Source: Croceimicrobium sp965228705
Lineage (GTDB): Bacteria > Bacteroidota > Bacteroidia > Flavobacteriales > Schleiferiaceae
DNA: 64,000 nucleotides
Assembly (NCBI RefSeq): GCF_965228705.1
Contig: NZ_OZ245832.1
Coordinates: 3,472,001 to 3,536,000 of the forward strand
Direction of reading: 5' to 3'
Position numbers and translations under genes: made by a program. This document shows, piece by piece, positions 33,360 to 41,524 of this stretch. The first letter of the stretch is position 1, and each line of letters starts with the position of its first letter. The notes beneath the pieces were generated by a model. It was not told where the DNA came from. It did not search any database and saw only the letters and a program-made list of their open reading frames with translations.

Positions 33360-34616
33360 ATGAGTTCCAGTAATAAAGAAAGTTTAAGTTGTTCATTTTG
33401 TGGGCGTGAGAAGAAGGACACTAATGTTCTGATCGCCGGAATTAATGGACATATCTGTGACCATTGTATTCGCCAGGCCTATGGTATTGTGGTGGAGGAA
33501 ATGGACATGAAAGAGCGCAAGGAACTCAGTCGTTCCATGCGAATCGTTAAGCCCAGAGAGATTAAGAAATTCCTCGATCAATATGTAATTGGTCAGGATG
33601 AAGCCAAGCGTATCCTTTCTGTGGCAGTATATAATCACTATAAACGCTTAAGCGCTGATAAAAGCGAGCTGAAGGAAGACGCCATCGAAATTGATAAATC
33701 CAATATCATGATGGTTGGTGAAACCGGTACTGGTAAAACCCTTCTGGCGCGCACCATCGCTAAAATGTTAAACGTTCCCTTTACCATTGTGGATGCCACG
33801 GTATTAACCGAAGCCGGCTATGTGGGTGAGGATGTGGAAAGTATTTTAACGCGCTTATTGCAAGCGTCCAATTACGATCAAAAAGCAGCAGAGCGCGGGA
33901 TTATCTTTATTGATGAGATCGACAAAATTGCCCGTAAGAGTGATAACCCTTCCATTACCCGCGACGTGAGTGGAGAGGGTGTTCAACAGGCCCTTTTGAA
34001 ATTATTGGAAGGAACCAAGGTTAATGTGCCCCCTCAAGGTGGACGTAAGCATCCAGATCAGAAATTTATTGAAGTAGATACTCGCAATATCCTTTTCATT
34101 GCCGGTGGAGCCTTTGATGGCATTCAACGCAATATTGCCAATCGCCTTAATACGCAATCTGTAGGTTTCCATTCGTCTAAGGATCGTGAAGCTTTGGATA
34201 AGAATAATATGCTGCAGTATGTGGCGCCTCAGGATTTGAAAAGCTTTGGCTTGATCCCTGAGTTAATTGGTCGGATTCCGGTATTAACGCATTTGAATCC
34301 TCTGGATGCGGATGCCTTAAAACTGATTTTAACCGAGCCAAAGAATGCCATTATCAAGCAGTACGAAGAATTACTGCGTATGGACGATATCAGCCTTGAT
34401 TTTAAAGAAGAGGCTATCGACTATGTAGTAGATAAAGCCATGGAGTTTAAATTAGGTGCACGGGGATTGCGTTCGATTATCGAAACCATCCTAACCGATG
34501 CAATGTTTGAATTACCAGGAGAGGTTGAGCAAAATCACGAATTGGTAGTAGATCAAGCCTATGCTAAGAAACGCATCGATAAAATGTCGATGAATGCCTT
34601 AAAGGCTGTTAGTTAG
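33360..34616 (+). CDS. clpX: ATP-dependent Clp protease ATP-binding subunit
   Basis: ClpX is the AAA+ unfoldase that recognises substrates and threads them into ClpP. The 418-residue protein has the N-terminal zinc-binding domain (C11, C14, C33, C36), Walker A G-E-T-G-T-G-K-T (120-127), Walker B F-I-D-E-I-D, the pore loop G-Y-V-G-E-D, and R-D-V-S-G-E-G-V-Q (sensor and arginine-finger region). It is full length and next to clpP. Its last four bases overlap the convergent folA. Confidence 0.97.
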   Translation: MSSSNKESLSCSFCGREKKDTNVLIAGINGHICDHCIRQAYGIVVEEMDMKERKELSRSMRIVKPREIKKFLDQYVIGQDEAKRILSVAVYNHYKRLSADKSELKEDAIEIDKSNIMMVGETGTGKTLLARTIAKMLNVPFTIVDATVLTEAGYVGEDVESILTRLLQASNYDQKAAERGIIFIDEIDKIARKSDNPSITRDVSGEGVQQALLKLLEGTKVNVPPQGGRKHPDQKFIEVDTRNILFIAGGAFDGIQRNIANRLNTQSVGFHSSKDREALDKNNMLQYVAPQDLKSFGLIPELIGRIPVLTHLNPLDADALKLILTEPKNAIIKQYEELLRMDDISLDFKEEAIDYVVDKAMEFKLGARGLRSIIETILTDAMFELPGEVEQNHELVVDQAYAKKRIDKMSMNALKAVS

Positions 34617-35104
34617 AGCTTGATTTTTTTATAAGTCTGAAATTCAAAGGGGTGGGCGTGTTTATCGTCCGCCTCTTTTTTTTCGCCTCGGGCTAGCTTC
34701 CAAACGTCCGAATCGAATTCGGGGAAATAAGTATCGCCTTCGTAATCGGCCTTAATTAAGGTGAGTTCAATGGTTTTCGCAAAAGGCAAAGCTTGTTTAT
34801 AGATCTCCGCACCACCCACGATAAAAGGTTGATTATCCTCTTTTGCTAGTTCTATGGCCGATTCCATACTGGAAGCCATTAAGCAGCCTTCCGCTTTATA
34901 GTCGGCTTGTCTGGTGATCACAATATTCTTGCGATTGGGTAAAGGGCGGCCCAGGCTCTCGTAGGTTTTGCGGCCCATAATGATAGCATGGCCACTGGTC
35001 AGTTTTTTAAAACGCTTTAGGTCTTCCGGGAAATGCCAAATCAAATCATTGTCTTTGCCAATTACTCGATTTTGAGCCATGGCGGCAATAAGAGTTAGAT
35101 TCAT
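34613..35104 (-). CDS. folA: Dihydrofolate reductase
   Basis: DHFR reduces dihydrofolate with NADPH and restores the folate used up by ThyA. The 163-residue protein has A-A-M-A-Q-N-R-V-I-G-K-D-N (7-19), the catalytic acid E27 in F-P-E-D-L-K-R-F-K, I-I-M-G-R-K-T-Y-E-S-L-G, and V-G-G-A-E-I-Y near 95-101 for cofactor binding. It is the last gene on a minus-strand run thyA-TonB-TonB-folA; thyA and folA are commonly adjacent in bacteria, so the two genes between them are an interruption. Confidence 0.96.
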   Translation of the reverse strand: MNLTLIAAMAQNRVIGKDNDLIWHFPEDLKRFKKLTSGHAIIMGRKTYESLGRPLPNRKNIVITRQADYKAEGCLMASSMESAIELAKEDNQPFIVGGAEIYKQALPFAKTIELTLIKADYEGDTYFPEFDSDVWKLARGEKKEADDKHAHPFEFQTYKKIKL

Positions 35105-35184
35105 AATCCCGGTGTTTCTGTGTTAAAAATTATGGAGCCGAATTCTCGTTGCGGCGAAGATAGAGGATAATAGAATTATAGATT

Positions 35185-36501
35185 CTAATTCAACCTTACG
35201 TTGATGGGTAATGTGAAATTGATTCTTACCGGTTTGTTTTTTTGTAGAGCAGGTTTCATCGTTGGTATTTCGGAAACAACTCGAATGGCCTCTATATCCA
35301 ACAGGGGATCAGTTTTAACTAAAACCTGAATGGTTCCGACTTCTCCGGATTTCTCAATTGAAAAATCGACATAAGCTCTACCTTGAATCTTTTTCCGCCG
35401 TGCTTTCAAAGGGTAGTCAAACTCCTTGGAGACATATTTCATGATTTGATATTGAAAGCAAGTCTTTAAAACCTCGTTTGCCCATGTTGAATCACAACCT
35501 TTGAAAACAGGGATTCTTTCAATTTCGGCCAGTGACTCCGAAGTTTGGTCGCTATCCTTTATTGTTTCCATAGACTGCTTGTGTTCGAAACGTTCAAGGG
35601 TCCACATCCGTTGCGGAATATTTCCTGAAGTGAACTCGTTCTCTAAGTAGGCCAATAGCAGTTTGTTGTAGGGGGAAAGTCGACTTAAGGTATCAATAAA
35701 TGGCAGATTGTGAAATGGATCTATGGCTCTTCGAAGCTGAGACCAGTTTTCATTTTTGATATAAACTCCGTAGCGTTGATCGAAGTAGGAGTTGGCTTCG
35801 CTACTATCACTTAGGCCCAAGTGCTGGTAGTGATAAAAATAATCACCCGCTTTTGCCAGACTTTTCTTTTTAAAGTTTCGATCATCAAAAAGCGGGAATT
35901 GCTGTAGTGCATCAAATGCGCGCTTATTGATTAATGGAGCCCGAGTGATATAGACTCGATATAGAGTTCCTTCGCGGTAGTACAAAGATGCCGTGAAATC
36001 ATCTTCAAAAGTCTCTAGTTCTAAAGCTTGGTCCATCTCATAGGAGATGAAGTATTTCGCACAAGCTAATTGGGCCTCTTCATTAAACTTACTGCACTCT
36101 TTAGCTTCTGGGAAGTGGATGGTCTTATTAAGGTATGGAATAGATGAATCTGAATTATCATCACCTTGCTTATAGTGCAAATGAAACTCTTTCCCCGCTT
36201 CCATTTCTGCCGTATTAATCTGCTCTTTTAGAGCATTAGCATAAACACTGATTGCGTCTTCATTAATCCAGGCAAAGGATTTCAAGGTTTTAATTTGCCC
36301 ATCAGCCTCAAGCTTAAAATCAAAGCTAAGGCTGTCATTGTATTCAAATCCGTATTGGGCATAAATCTGAGCTTCTACTTCAGCCATAATGGCAAAATAG
36401 CGCTCCTGACTGCATTCCGGGTCAGAACATCCTTTGAATGGAATTACCTGAGCTTGGGATAGAAAGGCCAGGAATAAAAGGGGCAGGAAATGAATCTTCA
36501 T
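35185..36501 (-). CDS. Secreted TonB-domain repeat protein, copy 2
   Basis: The 438-residue protein starts with a cleavable-looking signal peptide (1-18) rather than a TonB membrane anchor and has no proline-rich linker. The C-terminal 105 residues are a full TonB domain (F-K-G-C336, C348, I-Q-G-R-A-Y-V-D-F, L-L-D-I-E-A-I-R-V-V, L-P-I-N-V-R-L). The first 95 residues repeat its start (P-F-K-G-C25, C30, L-E-A-D-G-Q-I-K-T-L) and residues 130-205 look like a decayed third copy (C136, C147). About 130 residues of unknown fold lie between. It is paralogous along its whole length to the gene at 36527. How it could draw on ExbBD without an anchor is unclear; a periplasmic adaptor role is possible. 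Confidence 0.75.
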   Translation of the reverse strand: MKIHFLPLLFLAFLSQAQVIPFKGCSDPECSQERYFAIMAEVEAQIYAQYGFEYNDSLSFDFKLEADGQIKTLKSFAWINEDAISVYANALKEQINTAEMEAGKEFHLHYKQGDDNSDSSIPYLNKTIHFPEAKECSKFNEEAQLACAKYFISYEMDQALELETFEDDFTASLYYREGTLYRVYITRAPLINKRAFDALQQFPLFDDRNFKKKSLAKAGDYFYHYQHLGLSDSSEANSYFDQRYGVYIKNENWSQLRRAIDPFHNLPFIDTLSRLSPYNKLLLAYLENEFTSGNIPQRMWTLERFEHKQSMETIKDSDQTSESLAEIERIPVFKGCDSTWANEVLKTCFQYQIMKYVSKEFDYPLKARRKKIQGRAYVDFSIEKSGEVGTIQVLVKTDPLLDIEAIRVVSEIPTMKPALQKNKPVRINFTLPINVRLN

Positions 36502-36526
36502 TACACTAATTTACCTCTTTAGCCTT

Positions 36527-37816
36527 TTATTGCAATCTTGCATTTATAGGTAGAACAAAACCCATTGGTGTTATTTTACCGCTTGGTATAGAAGAACTAA
36601 AATTTGGTAGTAATGATATCACCCTTATACCTTCTATGTCTAATAATGGAAAGGATTTCTTATTTACTTCGATAGTAGAAATCGAACCATCTTCTTCAAT
36701 TTGGAATTCCACATAAATTCTTCCCCCCTGGCCGTTTTGTTTGCAAATTTCAGGGAATTCAAAATTTTGTCCAATGAATCCCATAATACCTCTTTGAAAG
36801 CAAATTTTTTGTTCATCAAGCTCCAGATTAGGATCGCAACCAGAGTAAATCGGGATACTTATATTTTCCTCAGTAGAATCATTAAGCTCCATTATTTGTC
36901 GCACAGTCCACATACGAGAAGGGATATTACCTTTTTGTAATTCAGCTTCAAGGTAGTCTAGTAAAGCGATACTGTATTTATTATTTGAAGACAGTGTGTC
37001 GATTTCCGGAATTTGATGATGGGGGTCAATAGCTAATCGCATCTGCGCCCATAATTGGTTCTTAACGTAAAAGCCATAGTTAGTTTGGATATAAGCTTTG
37101 AGCTTCCGTGGAACTAACTGAAAGGGGTGAGAGTACTTTATATGATATTCGCCCGCTCCACGCAAACTGTGCTTATTAAAGTTCACCGTATCGTACACCG
37201 GGAAACCTTGAAAGGTTTTTAAAACATTTTTATTTGAAATGGGAGCTCGACTAATAAATACGCTCTGTAGTCTTCCTTTACTATAATGTAATTCTACTTC
37301 CAATTCATCTTCAGGTATAGTAATCTTAGTGGCTTCATCCAATTGATAAGAGATCACATATTTTGCACAGCCCAATTGGGCCTTTCGATTGAATTGACTG
37401 CAGGCATTAGCAGTTGGAAATGCGCTGTTGATATCAATTTCGGGAGCTGATAGCTCGGTGGAATTGAATTCTTGGTTCCAGTGTAATTGAAATTCTTGTC
37501 CTGGATTGAGCGCGGCGCTATCGGCCAGGCTTTTCAAGGCCCTAAAATATCGGATGGGAGCCTCTTCGTTTATCCAGGCAAAGGATTTTTTTAATTGAAG
37601 CTGAACGTTTTCATCAACTTTTATGCTAAGGCTTATGCTGTCATTGTATTTAAAACCTGTTCCTTGATAAATACTAGAAGCAACGCTGTTCATTATAGCC
37701 TGATAGCGTTCAAGGCTACAGCTGTCATCAGCACAGCCCTTAATGGGAAATACCTGAGCTTGGCTCAAGCTTTGAAGAACGATACTTAGCAGGCAGATTA
37801 ATAAGGGTTTTTTCAT
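36527..37816 (-). CDS. Secreted TonB-domain repeat protein, copy 1
   Basis: The 429-residue paralogue of the gene at 35185 has the same layout: signal peptide ending S-Q-A-Q, F-P-I-K-G-C module with I-K-V-D-E-N, a central A-C-S-Q-F-N...C-A-K-Y module, an unknown region, and a C-terminal TonB domain (S-G-C-D, K-I-C-F-Q, G-G-R-I-Y-V-E-F, L-L-D-I-E-G-I-R-V-I, L-P-I-N-A-R-L-Q). It starts nine bases after thyA and ends 25 bases before its sister, so all are probably one transcript. The duplication looks old, as the copies are clearly similar but much diverged. No anchor and no linked receptor are present. Confidence 0.75.
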   Translation of the reverse strand: MKKPLLICLLSIVLQSLSQAQVFPIKGCADDSCSLERYQAIMNSVASSIYQGTGFKYNDSISLSIKVDENVQLQLKKSFAWINEEAPIRYFRALKSLADSAALNPGQEFQLHWNQEFNSTELSAPEIDINSAFPTANACSQFNRKAQLGCAKYVISYQLDEATKITIPEDELEVELHYSKGRLQSVFISRAPISNKNVLKTFQGFPVYDTVNFNKHSLRGAGEYHIKYSHPFQLVPRKLKAYIQTNYGFYVKNQLWAQMRLAIDPHHQIPEIDTLSSNNKYSIALLDYLEAELQKGNIPSRMWTVRQIMELNDSTEENISIPIYSGCDPNLELDEQKICFQRGIMGFIGQNFEFPEICKQNGQGGRIYVEFQIEEDGSISTIEVNKKSFPLLDIEGIRVISLLPNFSSSIPSGKITPMGFVLPINARLQ

Positions 37817-37825
37817 GCTTTGGGT

Positions 37826-38731
37826 TTAAACCGCCACCTGAGCACGAATGGCAGGATGCGGATCGTAATTCACTAATTCAAAATCTTCAAACTTAAAGGA
37901 GAAGAAATCCTTTACTTCTGGATTAATTTTCATTTGAGGAAGGGCTCGGAAGTCGCGACTCAATTGCTCCTTGGTTTGATCCAGATGGTTTTCATATAAA
38001 TGGGCATCGCCAAAGGTGTGCACGAAATCTCCTAATTCCAGATCACAAACCTGAGCGACCATCATAGTAAGCAAAGCGTAAGAGGCAATGTTAAAGGGTA
38101 CTCCCAAAAATACATCTGCCGAACGTTGATAAAGCTGGCAGCTTAATTTATTGTCAGCTACATAAAACTGGAATAGGGTATGGCAGGGTGGTAAACCTGA
38201 TTTGGCCATAACCGGAATATCCTTAGGATTCCAGGCAGAAATGATATGTCGGCGACTATTGGGATTGCGCTTAATATCTTCAATCAATTGCGCCATCTGG
38301 TCTATACCCTCAAAGTTTCGCCATTGGCGCCCGTAAACCGGACCTAGCTCCCCCCATTCTTTAGCGAAGCTCTCATCGGCAATAATTTGCTCTTTAAAAC
38401 TTTGCAATTCCGCTTTCCAGGCATCACTATACTTAGGCAGTTTCTCACTTAAGCCTTTTTCATTCAGGTAATTCTGGAAGGGCCATTCATTCCAGATGTT
38501 CACTCCATTTTGCACCAAATAGCGAATATTGGTGTCGCCAGCGATAAACCATAGCAGTTCATGAATAATCGATTTGAGATGCACCTTTTTGGTAGTTACT
38601 AAAGGAAAGCCCTCTTGAAGATTAAAGCGCATCTGATAACCAAAAACGGAAATGGTATTGATCCCGGTCCGGTTCTCTTTAAGGGTTCCTTGATCCAAAA
38701 TATGACGCATCAAATCGTGATACTGCTGCAT
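37826..38731 (-). CDS. thyA: Thymidylate synthase
   Basis: ThyA methylates dUMP to dTMP using methylene-tetrahydrofolate, producing dihydrofolate for FolA. The 301-residue protein has R-T-G (21-23), the catalytic C183 in L-P-P-C-H-T-L-F-Q, R-S-A-D-V-F-L-G-V-P-F-N-I-A and H-L-Y-E-N-H. It is longer than E. coli ThyA because of an insert at about residues 88-125, like the longer bacterial forms. It leads the minus-strand run ending in folA. Confidence 0.97.
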   Translation of the reverse strand: MQQYHDLMRHILDQGTLKENRTGINTISVFGYQMRFNLQEGFPLVTTKKVHLKSIIHELLWFIAGDTNIRYLVQNGVNIWNEWPFQNYLNEKGLSEKLPKYSDAWKAELQSFKEQIIADESFAKEWGELGPVYGRQWRNFEGIDQMAQLIEDIKRNPNSRRHIISAWNPKDIPVMAKSGLPPCHTLFQFYVADNKLSCQLYQRSADVFLGVPFNIASYALLTMMVAQVCDLELGDFVHTFGDAHLYENHLDQTKEQLSRDFRALPQMKINPEVKDFFSFKFEDFELVNYDPHPAIRAQVAV

Positions 38732-38876
38732 GGCCTGATAATTTGAAGTAAAAATAAGGGCTCTCTGTCGATAGACCTCAAAGCCTGTGGATGAAAAAAG
38801 AAGCTTGTTAATTTCTTTTGTCAGGCTCAGGCATTGTCCCTAAAAATAGGCAACTTTAAGCTGTAAAATCTACGCC

Positions 38877-40670
38877 ATGCCTAAGCTTAATGTGCCCTTG
38901 ATAGAATGTTCCTGGGAAGTATGTAATCAAATTGGCGGTATCTACACTGTTTTGCGGTCGAAGGTCCCTGCTATGGTCGAGCATTATGGAGATGATTATA
39001 CTCTTTTAGGCCCTTTGGTGGCTAAGGGTATTGATGCCGAACTGGAAGACATTAAGGATGCTGATGATGCTATTGCTCGGGCGGTAGAAGTTTTGCAAAA
39101 GGATGGTGTTGAAATCCGCTATGCCCGTTGGCTGGTTACCGGTCGCCCCAAGGTTGTTCTGATAAAACCGGATTCCGGAGCCGAAAATTTGGCCTTATAT
39201 CAAGAACATTATCGTAAAAACTACCAGCTTGAGAAAGACCCTAAAAATGATTTGCTCAATGAGATGATTGTTTGGTCGAGGCTCAACTACCGTTTCCTGG
39301 AGGCCCTGGATAAGGAGCTGGGCAGTGGCTCCAAAATGATTGCCCATTTTCACGAATGGATGGCTTCATTGCCGATTTTGGATTTGCATAAAAATCATCC
39401 GGATATCCGCACGGTATTTACTACCCATGCTACTTTGTTGGGACGTTATCTGGCTTCCAATTATAGCTCTTTCTACAAGGGTTTGCCTAAATATGATTGG
39501 GAGAAAGAAGCACGCCATTTCGGAATTTTACCCATGGTGCAAATTGAAAGGTTAAGCGCTCAATTTAGTAATTGCTTTAGTACAGTGAGTGACATTACGG
39601 CCAAAGAATGTAAATACCTTTTAGGCAAAGATCCTGAAGTGATTACGCCTAATGGTTTAAACATCAAGCGCTATGTAGCCATGCATGAAGTGCAAGTAAA
39701 GCATCAAGAGTTTAAGGAGGTTTTGCATGATTTTACCATAGGGCATTTCTTTCCCAGTTATCATTTTGATCTGGATAAAACCCTTTATTTTTTCACTTCT
39801 GGTCGCTATGAGTTTAGCAATAAAGGCTATGATGTGAGTTTAAGAGCTCTTGCGCTTTTAAATGAGCGGATGAAGCAAGAAAAGCTGGATGTAACAGTGG
39901 TAATGTTTTTTGTAACCAACAAGGAAACCTGGTCTATCAATCCCAAGGTTTTACAATCCAATGGGGTGCTGCGCGAAATCCGGAAATGCGTAGGTGAAAT
40001 TCAAAAGCAGATTGGAAAGCGCCTTTATGAATCGGCTGTAGGTTCCGACGATGATCATCGTTTACCGGATACATCGGCCATGGTCGATGATTATTGGAAA
40101 CTACGCTACCGTCGTACCATCCAATCCTGGAAAAGTGATGAATGGCCCTATATCACTACCCATAATTTAAAGGATGATCAAAATGATGATATCCTAAATG
40201 AGATGCGGGCTAAAAAGCTATTCAACAGTCCTAAGGATAAAGTTAAGGTGGTATACCATCCGGAGTTTATCAATAGCACTAATCCTTTGTTTGGTATCGA
40301 TTACGGCAATTTTGTGCGGGGTTGTCACTTGGGTATTTTCCCCTCTTATTATGAGCCTTGGGGCTACACTCCATTGGAGTGCATAGCGCGTGGTGTGGCT
40401 ACCGTTACTTCCGATCTTTCCGGTTTTGGGAACTATGTTAGTGCCCAGGATACCGGTGGGGTAGATCACGGGGTGCACGTGTTGCGCAGGGAAGGAAGAA
40501 CCGAGTCACAGGCGATTGAAGATTTGGCCAATTACCTGCTCGACTTTGTAAAACTGAGCAGGCGCTATCGCATTATCCAAAGAAATCGAGCTGAAGATTT
40601 TTCAGAGCGATTTGATTGGAAACAACTCTTGCCCGAATATGAAAAGGCTTATCAGAAGGCCCTAGCCTAG
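38877..40670 (+). CDS. Glycogen (starch) synthase, GT3/eukaryotic-like type
   Basis: The 597-residue enzyme should extend alpha-1,4-glucan from a nucleotide glucose donor. Its start E-C-S-W-E-V-C-N-Q-I-G-G-I-Y-T-V-L-R-S-K resembles the animal/yeast glycogen synthase family (GT3), not bacterial GlgA (GT5). The C-terminal donor site reads Y-Y-E-P-W-G-Y-T-P-L-E with E493 and E501, the paired glutamates of this retaining fold. H-F-H-E-W-M near 155-160 is also family-typical. No branching enzyme or phosphorylase is adjacent. It ends with a four-base overlap with the convergent lipoprotein gene. Confidence 0.9.
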   Translation: MPKLNVPLIECSWEVCNQIGGIYTVLRSKVPAMVEHYGDDYTLLGPLVAKGIDAELEDIKDADDAIARAVEVLQKDGVEIRYARWLVTGRPKVVLIKPDSGAENLALYQEHYRKNYQLEKDPKNDLLNEMIVWSRLNYRFLEALDKELGSGSKMIAHFHEWMASLPILDLHKNHPDIRTVFTTHATLLGRYLASNYSSFYKGLPKYDWEKEARHFGILPMVQIERLSAQFSNCFSTVSDITAKECKYLLGKDPEVITPNGLNIKRYVAMHEVQVKHQEFKEVLHDFTIGHFFPSYHFDLDKTLYFFTSGRYEFSNKGYDVSLRALALLNERMKQEKLDVTVVMFFVTNKETWSINPKVLQSNGVLREIRKCVGEIQKQIGKRLYESAVGSDDDHRLPDTSAMVDDYWKLRYRRTIQSWKSDEWPYITTHNLKDDQNDDILNEMRAKKLFNSPKDKVKVVYHPEFINSTNPLFGIDYGNFVRGCHLGIFPSYYEPWGYTPLECIARGVATVTSDLSGFGNYVSAQDTGGVDHGVHVLRREGRTESQAIEDLANYLLDFVKLSRRYRIIQRNRAEDFSERFDWKQLLPEYEKAYQKALA

Positions 40671-41494
40671 TTTCGGATAGATTTAAAATAGAGCGTATCA
40701 GGATCATTTTTATCGGGGTACATATCGGCTTGGTATTCCAAACATTGCAATGCCCAGTCGCGACGGTTTATCCAAACTAAGTCCAAAGGATAAAATTGAT
40801 TGCTTTGGAACTGCCCGGTTTTTTGAAAATTCAGGCTATCTCCCGCACGGATTAATTGGGCTTGTACCAAGCTAAATCCTTGACCGCTGTAAGTATCTAC
40901 TCCCAAAAGCATAAACTGATCTTGGCCGGGGGCTGGGATTAATTGGGACCAAGCTCCATCGTAATTGCCGTTTAATACAAATTGCTTTCCGCTTAGGCTG
41001 TCAATAATCAGGCTTTGCCCAACAATCCTGCTTCTGCCCGCAAAGTGAAGTTTTAAGTTCGGAGCATAGCCGAAATAATGGTAATACCAGTCCTTGGAAT
41101 GCCAATTTGGATTTTGAACCCGGCTGTCGTAGTGCACAAAGTGCTCTGTAGTGGGAACATAAAAATTGCTGTACTCCTCATAGAGGGCTTGTTCTGCCTT
41201 AAAAAGATTCTGACTTTTATAAAGCTTCTTATAGCGATTATAATCTGTCTTACTAATTGGAATGAGTTTCCAACTATTAGCGCTGTCGCTGAGGTAAAAC
41301 AGATTATCCGGATAAGAGCTGGGAATTTCCCAATGCCAAACGCTGTCGCGCAGAACTGGAGGAATTTTTTCTTTTACTTTTTGTTCTGGCCTTTCGGCGG
41401 ATGGTTGAGCGCTAAGTTGCTCAGTTTGGGTCTCTGAATTCTGGCAGGCCGTAAAACCGAGAAGGGCAAGGACTAGATAGACAGATTTAGACAA
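40667..41494 (-). CDS. Predicted lipoprotein of unknown function
   Basis: The 275-residue protein has a lipoprotein signal (V-L-A-L-L-G-F-T-A-C, lipobox F-T-A-C with cysteine at 17), then a Q/T/P-rich linker and a mostly beta region rich in aromatic residues (H-F-V-H-Y-D-S, W-Y-Y-H-Y-F-G-Y-A-P). I recognise no catalytic motif and cannot name a family. It lies between glycogen synthase and a nucleoside transporter, on the same strand as the latter and 30 bases after it, so it could share its transcript. Confidence 0.65.
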   Translation of the reverse strand: MSKSVYLVLALLGFTACQNSETQTEQLSAQPSAERPEQKVKEKIPPVLRDSVWHWEIPSSYPDNLFYLSDSANSWKLIPISKTDYNRYKKLYKSQNLFKAEQALYEEYSNFYVPTTEHFVHYDSRVQNPNWHSKDWYYHYFGYAPNLKLHFAGRSRIVGQSLIIDSLSGKQFVLNGNYDGAWSQLIPAPGQDQFMLLGVDTYSGQGFSLVQAQLIRAGDSLNFQKTGQFQSNQFYPLDLVWINRRDWALQCLEYQADMYPDKNDPDTLYFKSIRN

Positions 41495-41524
41495 GGGAAA
41501 TTACTTTGTCTAAAGGTAATTAAA

